Origin: Gammaproteobacteria bacterium
GTDB taxonomy: Bacteria; Pseudomonadota; Gammaproteobacteria; Steroidobacterales; Steroidobacteraceae
Reading direction: 5' to 3'
Assembly (NCBI GenBank): GCA_030040525.1
Contig: JASHTN010000007.1
Span: 1 to 16,324 of the forward strand
Length of the DNA stretch: 16,324 nt
Below the pieces are notes generated by a model. That model worked only from the letters and a program-made list of their open reading frames with translations. It was not told where the DNA came from and did no database searches. Below are positions 1-5,165 of the stretch, one piece after another. Position 1 is the stretch's first letter; each line of letters opens with the position of its first letter. The position numbers and the translations under genes were made by a program.

Positions 1-612
1 ACCGACTGGTCGATCGACAACTACGCGCGCGACGTCGCCACCATCGTGCGGCAGGTGCCGAACCCGCAGCTGGTGCTCATCGGGCACTCCATGGGCGCGA
101 CCGTGGCGCTCGCGGCGGTGCCGAAGATCGGCGCACGCGTGATCGGCGTCATCGCAGTGGATGCGCTGCGCTCGGTCGGCCTGCCGCCGCTCTCAGCAGG
201 CGAGATCGAAGCGCGCGTCGCGCCGTTTCGTGCCGACTTCGTCGGCGAGACACGCAAGCTGGTCGGCGACTCGCTCTTCGAGAAGGGTGCCGACCCGATC
301 CTGGTGCAAAAGGTGGCCTACGACATGTCGCTCAGCCCGCCGGATATCGCGGTCGCGAGCCTCAAGGGGCTGCTGGCGGTGGACTTCGCGACGCTGCTGC
401 CGCAGGTGCACGTGCCGGTGTACGCCATCAATTCCGACCTGCTGCCGACGGAGGTGGCGCGCATCCGCAGGACGCTGCCGGACTTCACGCTGGATGTGCT
501 GCCGCACACCGGGCATTTCCCGATGCTGGAAGCGCCGGCGCGCTTCGATCCGCTGCTGCTGAAGGACATCGAGGCGCTGCGCCTGCGCGCGGCGGCGCAG
601 CCCTCGCACTGA
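1..612 (+). CDS. alpha/beta hydrolase, 3' part only
   Basis: The frame is open from the first base and ends at TGA 610-612, so the start lies upstream; 203 residues are visible. They contain the nucleophile elbow G-H-S-M-G (Ser at visible residue 30, codon 88-90) and near the end G-H-F-P-M-L-E-A-P, whose His (codon 514-516) is the expected catalytic base. An Asp in I-N-S-D-L (about residue 145) is a candidate for the acid. This order is that of the alpha/beta hydrolase fold. The visible part covers most of a typical 250-300 residue member, lacking the first strands and the oxyanion-hole loop. The substrate cannot be told: esterases, lactonases and haloperoxidase-like enzymes share these motifs. 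The product looks soluble. It converges on the thioesterase gene with only 17 bases between the two stop codons and no clear terminator. Confidence 0.88.
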   Translation, partial: TDWSIDNYARDVATIVRQVPNPQLVLIGHSMGATVALAAVPKIGARVIGVIAVDALRSVGLPPLSAGEIEARVAPFRADFVGETRKLVGDSLFEKGADPILVQKVAYDMSLSPPDIAVASLKGLLAVDFATLLPQVHVPVYAINSDLLPTEVARIRRTLPDFTLDVLPHTGHFPMLEAPARFDPLLLKDIEALRLRAAAQPSH

Positions 613-629
613 GACGGCGCACACCCCGC

Positions 630-1493
630 CTAGTGCTCCTTGCGCAGACGCACCAGGCCCTCCTGCGCGGCGCTCGCCACCAGGCGGCCGTCGCGCGCGA
701 ACACACTGGCGCGCGCGAAGCCGCGCGCACCGGAGGCGCTCGGGCTCTCCATGGCGTACAGCAGCCAGTCATCGACGCGCAGCGGGCGGTGAAACCACAG
801 CGCGTGGTCGATGCTCGCCATGACGATGCTGGGCGCGAGCAGCGAGGTGCCGTGCGGCAGCGTCGCGGTATCGAGCAGGAAGAAGTCCGACACGTAGGCG
901 AGCAGCCGCCGGTGCAGCATTTCATCGTCGGGTAGAGCGGCCACGGCGCGGAACCAGACCTGCCGCACCGGCGCCTCGCGCCGCTGCCGCAGGTAGTCGA
1001 TCGGCTGCACCGGGCGGAATTCGAACGGCCGCGGCTGCGCGAAGAAGCGCCGCAGCCGTTCCGGCAGCCGCTCGAGCACGGTCGGGGGCGGCCCACCGGA
1101 CTCCGGCAGCGCCTCCGGCTGCGGCACCTGCGGCATCGGAATCTGGTGATCGAAGCCGCTCTCGGCCAACTGGAAGGAGGCGGTCATGTTGAAGATCTGC
1201 TGGCCGTGCTGGATGGCGACGACGCGGCGGTTGGAGAAGCTGTGGCCGTCGAGACTGCGGTCGACCTCGTAGACGATCGGCGCGTTGCAGTCGCCGCGCC
1301 GCAGGAAGTAGGCGTGCAGCGAGTGCACCACGCGCCCGACGACGGTGGCCGCGGCAGCCGTCAGCGCCTGGCCGAGCACCTGGCCGCCGAAGACCTGCGG
1401 CGCGCCGATGTCGCGGCTCGCGCCGCGGAACAGATTCACCTCCAGCTGCTCCAGCTCGAGCAGCTGCAGGAGATCCGCGAGACGCTGATCCAT
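630..1493 (-). CDS. tesB: acyl-CoA thioesterase II (TesB-like)
   Basis: The 287-residue product is a double-hotdog acyl-CoA thioesterase that hydrolyses acyl-CoA to free fatty acid and CoA in the cytoplasm. It matches E. coli TesB (286 residues) end to end: F-R-G near residue 22, Q-V-F-G-G-Q-V-L-G-Q-A near 33, the H-S-L-H-A-Y-F-L-R-R-G-D segment near 57, D-H-A-L-W-F-H-R-P near 229 and A-Q-E-G at 276. The catalytic positions of E. coli TesB (Asp204, Thr228, Gln278) correspond to Asp203, Ser227 and Gln277; Ser for Thr is a mild substitution. The ATG at 1493 is chosen because its N-terminus aligns exactly with TesB. The purine-rich AGGGAG lies directly against it, too close for ideal Shine-Dalgarno spacing. 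It is the last gene of the FNR-azurin-tesB cluster, 19 bases after azurin. Confidence 0.95.
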   Translation of the reverse strand: MDQRLADLLQLLELEQLEVNLFRGASRDIGAPQVFGGQVLGQALTAAAATVVGRVVHSLHAYFLRRGDCNAPIVYEVDRSLDGHSFSNRRVVAIQHGQQIFNMTASFQLAESGFDHQIPMPQVPQPEALPESGGPPPTVLERLPERLRRFFAQPRPFEFRPVQPIDYLRQRREAPVRQVWFRAVAALPDDEMLHRRLLAYVSDFFLLDTATLPHGTSLLAPSIVMASIDHALWFHRPLRVDDWLLYAMESPSASGARGFARASVFARDGRLVASAAQEGLVRLRKEH

Positions 1494-1512
1494 CTCCCTG
1501 AAAGGCGCGCCG

Positions 1513-1974
1513 TCAGCCGAAGCTGAACTTGCCGTGCATGAGCGCGCTGTGGCCGGGGAACGTGCACAGGTAGCTGTAGTCCCCGCCCTTCTTGAGAAGC
1601 GAGGCGGGGAAGGTGACGCTGGTGGACTCACCGCCGCCGATCACCTTGGTATGCGCCAGCACGCGCTTGTCGCCCGGCTGGACGTAGTTGTTGGCAAGCC
1701 CCGCCGCCAGACCCGCCTGATCCACCGCGGCCATGTCCGCCGTCCCCACCAGCACCCAGTCGTGGCCCATCACCTCGCGCGGCTGCTTGCCGACATGATG
1801 CAGCGTCACGGTGATCTCCTTGCAGGTGGCGGGCACCGACAGCTGCTGCTTGTCGTACTGCATCATGTCGTTGCCGCTGATCTCCACCCTGCACGGGTCG
1901 GCCTGCGCGAGCACCGGGAGCGCGAGTGCGCCGAGCAGTGCGCCCGCCGCGAGTGTATTGCGCATCGACTTCAT
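1513..1974 (-). CDS. azu: azurin, periplasmic type 1 blue copper protein
   Basis: The 153-residue precursor has a signal peptide (basic M-K-S-M-R, hydrophobic stretch, cleavage after A-Q-A at residue 25), giving a 128-residue mature periplasmic cupredoxin. Numbered from Asp26 as mature residue 1, every key residue falls on the Pseudomonas azurin numbering: the Cys3-Cys26 disulfide (Cys28, Cys51), His35 (His60), Gly45 and His46 (Gly70, His71), Cys112 (Cys137), His117 (His142) and Met121 (Met146). The ligand loop reads C-T-F-P-G-H-S-A-L-M, as in classical azurin. Azurins carry single electrons between periplasmic partners such as cytochromes c and reductases. The oddity is Asp72 at mature position 47, where azurin normally has Asn. 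The gene follows the FNR gene by 24 bases and precedes tesB. The ATG at 1974 is fixed by a strong ribosome binding site; the ATG at 1989 is rejected. Confidence 0.97.
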   Translation of the reverse strand: MKSMRNTLAAGALLGALALPVLAQADPCRVEISGNDMMQYDKQQLSVPATCKEITVTLHHVGKQPREVMGHDWVLVGTADMAAVDQAGLAAGLANNYVQPGDKRVLAHTKVIGGGESTSVTFPASLLKKGGDYSYLCTFPGHSALMHGKFSFG

Positions 1975-1980
1975 GGTCGT

Positions 1981-1987
1981 CTCCTCC
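1981..1987 (-). promoter_or_regulatory. Shine-Dalgarno site of azurin
   Basis: On the minus strand GGAGGAG is followed by six bases and the ATG at 1974, close to ideal spacing. It excludes the in-frame ATG at 1989, which overlaps the site itself and would add five residues before the signal peptide. Confidence 0.85.
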
Positions 1988-1998
1988 ATCGCCAGTGG

Positions 1999-3057
1999 TC
2001 AGTCCGGCACTCCCAGACGCTGGTGCATCACCGGGCTGGTGGTCGTGTATTGCAGGAACTGCTTCTTCTGCGGGTAGAGGTGGTGCTGGATCGCAAAGGC
2101 CGCCAGCGCCGCCTCGTGAAAACCGGACAGGATGAGCTTCTTCTTGCCGGGATAGGTGTTGATGTCGCCGACCGCGAAGACCCCGGGCAGACTGGTCTGG
2201 AATTTCTCGGTGTCCACCCTGAGAGCCTTCTTCTCCAGCGCCAGTCCCCACTCGGCGATCGGCCCGAGCTTCGGGTGCAGCCCGAAGAACACCAGCAGCT
2301 GATCGGCGGCGAGCTCGCGTACGCTGCCATCGGGGCTGCGGATGCTGACCCCGCGCAGTGCGCCGTCGGCGTGCTGGAGTGCGTGCGGCAGCGCTTCGAA
2401 ACAGCGCATCCGGCCGGCGGCCACCTCCTCCTGCATCCTCGCGACCGAGGCGGGGGCGGCGCGGAACTCGCGCCGGCGGTGCACCAGGGACAGGCTCTGC
2501 GCCTTCGGCAGCAGCGCCAGCGTCCAGTCGAGCGCGGAATCGCCCCCGCCGAAGACCACTATGTGCTTGCCGGCGAGCACCGCGGCATTCCTGACCCGAT
2601 ACTGGATGGCACCGCCCTCGAACGCCTCGGCCCCCTCGAGCCCGAGCCGGCGCGGCTGGAACGAGCCTACGCCGGCGGCGATCACCACTGCGCCGGCGTC
2701 GAAAGTGGTGCCGGCCGCGGTGCGCAGGTGAAAGCGCCCGTCCGCGCGGCGGGCGAACTCGATCACTTCCTGACCGAGATGCAGCTGCGGCTTGAAGGGC
2801 TTGATCTGCTGCAGCAGCCGGTCGACGAGCTCCTGCGCGCCGCACACCGGCAGCGCCGGAATGTCGTAGATCGGCTTGTCGGGATAGAGCTCGGCGCACT
2901 GGCCGCCCGGGTGCGCGAGCGAATCGACGATGTGCGCGCCGATGCCGAGCAGCCCGAGCTCAAACACCTGGAACAGCCCGCACGGGCCGGCGCCGATGAC
3001 GACGACCTCGGTGCTGACCGCCCCCCCGCTGGCGGCGTTGCTTGGAGTCTGGCTCAA
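1999..3057 (-). CDS. ferredoxin/flavodoxin-NADP reductase, thioredoxin-reductase-like type
   Basis: The 352-residue flavoprotein has an N-terminal FAD-binding motif G-A-G-P-C-G (22-27), the P-G-G-Q-C segment near residue 50, an NADPH-binding motif G-G-G-D-S-A-L-D (170-177) followed by H-R-R-R-E-F-R, and the C-terminal FAD motif V-F-A-V-G-D-I-N. The redox-active C-x-x-C of thioredoxin reductase is absent from the NADPH domain. Length and layout match the YumC-type ferredoxin-NADP reductases, which move electrons between NADPH and ferredoxin or flavodoxin in the cytoplasm. The only start compatible with the in-frame upstream TAA is TTG at 3057. No clear Shine-Dalgarno site precedes it, so a start further downstream cannot be excluded. 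It heads the FNR-azurin-tesB cluster, with a TACAAT -10-like box about 33 bases upstream. It is divergent from gabT. Confidence 0.9.
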   Translation of the reverse strand: MSQTPSNAASGGAVSTEVVVIGAGPCGLFQVFELGLLGIGAHIVDSLAHPGGQCAELYPDKPIYDIPALPVCGAQELVDRLLQQIKPFKPQLHLGQEVIEFARRADGRFHLRTAAGTTFDAGAVVIAAGVGSFQPRRLGLEGAEAFEGGAIQYRVRNAAVLAGKHIVVFGGGDSALDWTLALLPKAQSLSLVHRRREFRAAPASVARMQEEVAAGRMRCFEALPHALQHADGALRGVSIRSPDGSVRELAADQLLVFFGLHPKLGPIAEWGLALEKKALRVDTEKFQTSLPGVFAVGDINTYPGKKKLILSGFHEAALAAFAIQHHLYPQKKQFLQYTTTSPVMHQRLGVPD

Positions 3058-3089
3058 GATGCTGGCTTTCGACGCGTTGTGTTAAAACC

Positions 3090-3095
3090 ATTGTA
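3090..3095 (-). promoter_or_regulatory. putative -10 box for the FNR-azurin-tesB cluster
   Basis: The minus strand reads TACAAT, one mismatch from TATAAT, inside an AT-rich patch (TACAATGGTTTTAAC) that stands out in GC-rich surroundings. It predicts transcription from about 3083, a leader of about 26 bases. No good -35 hexamer lies 16-18 bases upstream; that region is occupied by the dyad at 3103-3127. Confidence 0.4.
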
Positions 3096-3102
3096 GAGGG
3101 TC

Positions 3103-3127
3103 CGGCAGCACATCGCATGCGCTGCCG
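3103..3127. promoter_or_regulatory. inverted repeat between divergent promoters, possible operator
   Basis: A perfect 7-base dyad, CGGCAGC, then 11 bases, then GCTGCCG, is centred at 3115. It covers where the -35 of the FNR-side promoter should be and lies upstream of the gabT-side -10. It could be a binding site for a dimeric regulator or only a chance dyad in GC-rich DNA. Confidence 0.3.
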
Positions 3128-3171
3128 CCGCCGCCGCGGTCCGCGAGGTGCGCGCGGCTTGCCGCCGGCCG

Positions 3172-3177
3172 TATAGT
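3172..3177 (+). promoter_or_regulatory. putative -10 box for gabT
   Basis: TATAGT in an otherwise GC-rich stretch predicts a start near 3184 and a leader of about 83 bases to the TTG at 3267. No recognisable -35 lies at the usual distance, so support is compositional only. Confidence 0.3.
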
Positions 3178-3256
3178 ATGCAGCAGGCGCCGACGCCCCC
3201 GCGTACGCAGGCCGTGCGGCGCGCGCGACTCACCCCTGCGCGAGCCGACCTGCACC

Positions 3257-3261
3257 AGGAG
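3257..3261 (+). promoter_or_regulatory. Shine-Dalgarno site that decides the gabT TTG start
   Basis: AGGAG ends five bases before TTG 3267-3269. It supports TTG as the start and places Asp239 and Lys268 of the product exactly where E. coli GabT numbers them. Confidence 0.75.
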
Positions 3262-3266
3262 CTGCC

Positions 3267-4574
3267 TTGCCATCCAACACCGAACTGCACGCCCGTCGCC
3301 AGCAGGCCATCCCGCGCGGCGTCAGCAATTCGCTTGCCGTGTATGCCGCGCGCGCCGCAAACGCCGAGATCTGGGACGTCGAGGGCCGGCGCTACATCGA
3401 CTTCGCGAGCGGTATCTCGGTGCTCAACACCGGTCACGTGCATCCGCGGATCAAACAGGCCATCGAGCGGCAGCTCGAGCGCTTCACGCACACCTGCTTT
3501 CAGGTCACCCCCTACGAGAGCTACATCGCGCTCGCCGAGGCGCTCAACGCCCTGGCCCCGGGGCCGGGTGCGAAGAAGACCATCTTTCTCACCACCGGCG
3601 CCGAGGCGGTCGAGAACGCCGTCAAGATCGCGCGCTTCCACACGCGCCGCTCCGCCGTCATTGCCTTCGCGGGCGGCTTTCATGGACGCACGCTGGCGTG
3701 CCTCAGCCTCACCGGCAAGGTCCAGCCGTACAAGGCCGGATTCGGCCAGATGCTGCCTGAAGTGCACCACCTGCCCTTCCCGATGGCCTACCACGGCGTC
3801 ACGGTCGATGATTCGCTGCAGGCGCTCGAGCAGCTGTTCAGGGCAGGCGTCGATCCGGTGCGGGTCGCGGCCATCATCATCGAGCCGGTGCTCGGCGAAG
3901 GCGGCTTCTATGCCGCGCCGCCCGAGCTGCTCAGGCGCCTGCGCGCGCTCTGCGACACGCACGGCATCGTGCTGATCGCCGACGAGATCCAGTCGAGCTT
4001 CGGCCGTACCGGGCGCATGTTTGCGATCGAGCACTCGGGCGTCGTGCCGGACCTGATCACCGTCGCCAAGAGCATCGCCGGAGGCGTGCCGCTATCGGCG
4101 GTGATCGGCAAGGCCGAGATCATGGACGCCCCGGGTCCCGGCGGACTCGGCGGAACCTTCGCGGGCTCCCCGCTCGCGTGCGCGGCGGGACTGGCGGTGC
4201 TCGAGGTGATGCGCGAGGAGAACCTGCTGTCACGGGCGCAGGAGATCGGACGCTTCATGAGCTCGCGCCTGAAGGGCCTGCAGGTGCGATTCCCGTGCGT
4301 CGGTGAGGTCCGCGCGCACGGCGCGATGGTGGCGGTGGAGCTGGTGAAGAACTCGCGCGCTGACTCGCCCGATGCGGAGCTCGCCAGGGCGCTGGTTCAG
4401 GCCGCCGGCCGGCTGGGCCTGGTGGTGCTGTCCTGCGGGGTGTATGCGAACGTGATCCGCTTCCTCGCGCCGCTGACGATCTCGGATGCGCTGCTGAAGG
4501 AAGGCTGCCGCCTGTTCGAGCTGGCGCTCGAGGAGGCCGCAGGCGCGCAGCCGAAGGCCAAGGCCGCGGTCTGA
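3267..4574 (+). CDS. gabT: class III aminotransferase, 4-aminobutyrate aminotransferase type
   Basis: The 435-residue fold-type I PLP enzyme is of the class III (omega) aminotransferase family. Visible landmarks are the N-terminal I-W-D-V-E-G-R-R-Y-I-D-F-A-S-G-I strand, the T-T-G-A-E-A-V-E-N-A phosphate-binding loop near residue 111, F-H-G-R-T near 140, I-A-D-E-I-Q with PLP-contacting Asp239, and T-V-A-K-S with Schiff-base Lys268. Both numbers coincide with E. coli GabT. The expected reaction is transfer of the amino group of 4-aminobutyrate to 2-oxoglutarate, giving succinate semialdehyde and glutamate. The family also acts on 5-aminovalerate and related omega-amines, so exact substrate is less sure than class. 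Start is TTG with a good AGGAG. No gabD or GABA permease is next to it. It is transcribed alone and converges on the 99-residue gene. Confidence 0.92.
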   Translation: MPSNTELHARRQQAIPRGVSNSLAVYAARAANAEIWDVEGRRYIDFASGISVLNTGHVHPRIKQAIERQLERFTHTCFQVTPYESYIALAEALNALAPGPGAKKTIFLTTGAEAVENAVKIARFHTRRSAVIAFAGGFHGRTLACLSLTGKVQPYKAGFGQMLPEVHHLPFPMAYHGVTVDDSLQALEQLFRAGVDPVRVAAIIIEPVLGEGGFYAAPPELLRRLRALCDTHGIVLIADEIQSSFGRTGRMFAIEHSGVVPDLITVAKSIAGGVPLSAVIGKAEIMDAPGPGGLGGTFAGSPLACAAGLAVLEVMREENLLSRAQEIGRFMSSRLKGLQVRFPCVGEVRAHGAMVAVELVKNSRADSPDAELARALVQAAGRLGLVVLSCGVYANVIRFLAPLTISDALLKEGCRLFELALEEAAGAQPKAKAAV

Positions 4575-4599
4575 GCTCGGCGCCTGCGCGCAGCACGAG

Positions 4600-4619
4600 G
4601 CGCGTCGGGTGCCACGCGC
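4600..4619. terminator. weak hairpin between convergent genes
   Basis: GCGCGT and ACGCGC form a 6-bp stem with an 8-base loop in the 51-base gap between gabT and the 99-residue gene. A second possible pairing, GCGCCT (4580-4585) with AGGCGC (4598-4603), overlaps it. Neither is followed by a T run, so at most this is a poor terminator. Confidence 0.25.
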
Positions 4620-4625
4620 AAACCT

Positions 4626-4925
4626 TCAGGCGCGGCCGGCGTTGGCGTCGGTCGGCGTGTGGAAGTACTCGCTCTCAGAGGCGAGTTGCTCGATGAGGCG
4701 GTTGAGCTCGGCCATGCGACCCTGTGCGGTGCTGATCGGCATGCAGTCCTGACAGCGCGGATCACCGCACGGCTGGCGCGAATACAGCCAGTACTGGAGC
4801 GCCCCGGCCAGCAGGCCGTCGGCGATGTCCCAGAGATCGGCGTCCTTGTCCTTGTCGGCGAGCTTGTTGCCCAGGTCGACGGCCTTGGAGAAGGCCGAAT
4901 CAAATGTGTCGGCTAGCTCGCTCAT
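4626..4925 (-). CDS. small cysteine-containing protein of unknown function (99 residues)
   Basis: I cannot assign a family name. The product is hydrophilic with no signal peptide or membrane segment. It has an acidic/basic N-terminal helix (D-K-D-K-D-A-D at 24-30), a hydrophobic aromatic stretch L-L-A-G-A-L-Q-Y-W-L-Y (38-48), a C-x4-C-x2-C cluster (Cys53, Cys58, Cys61) in P-C-G-D-P-R-C-Q-D-C, and a C-terminal helix ending in S-E-Y-F-H-T-P-T-D. Three closely spaced Cys with no fourth suggest metal binding or redox chemistry, possibly with His89 or a second subunit; this is inference. The ATG at 4925 is chosen because upstream residues in that frame are low-complexity and an extended -10 lies just behind it. 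AAGGGG lies 11 bases before the ATG, a long spacing. A 7-codon upstream frame (ATG 4945) ends in TGA overlapping the start as ATGA. Confidence 0.75.
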   Translation of the reverse strand: MSELADTFDSAFSKAVDLGNKLADKDKDADLWDIADGLLAGALQYWLYSRQPCGDPRCQDCMPISTAQGRMAELNRLIEQLASESEYFHTPTDANAGRA

Positions 4926-4955
4926 GTCTGCCCGGACCCCTTCATCGTAGCCGCT

Positions 4956-4964
4956 AGTATAGCA
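4956..4964 (-). promoter_or_regulatory. extended -10 promoter for the 99-residue gene
   Basis: The minus strand reads TGC-TATACT, matching TGn-TATAAT with one mismatch. It predicts transcription from about 4949, a leader of about 24 bases before ATG 4925. No -35 consensus is visible, which extended -10 promoters do not strictly need. Nearly the same string precedes glgB. Confidence 0.45.
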
Positions 4965-5122
4965 ACAGCACCGCCAGCGGCCCGACGGCGCGCGGGGTGC
5001 GCGGCCGCAGCCGCCCGGCGGCGCCGGCGTGCTCCCAGTCACGTCCGCGCATGCGCTTAGTGCGATGCCCGCCACGGCAGGACCACAACACCCGCGCGCA
5101 TGATGTGCGGCAAGTCACGAAA

Positions 5123-5150
5123 GATCGGGTAAGGCCGCCACCGGCCGATC
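5123..5150 (+). promoter_or_regulatory. alternative hairpins in the leader of the GGDEF-EAL gene
   Basis: GATCGG (5123-5128) can pair with CCGATC (5145-5150), while GGCCG (5133-5137) can pair with CGGCC (5142-5146). The two share bases 5145-5146 and so exclude each other. They lie 16 bases before the ATG at 5166, which has no Shine-Dalgarno site. Nothing resembles the conserved core of a known cyclic-di-GMP riboswitch. The rest of the gap 4926-5165 holds only the promoter of the divergent gene. Confidence 0.25.
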
Positions 5151-5165
5151 AACGGCTTATGTAGC

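Noticed and set aside
1534..3096. Plus-strand open frame of 520 codons across azurin and FNR
   Set aside because: It is antisense to two clearly identified genes and has a composition typical of shadow frames, without a domain or ribosome binding site.
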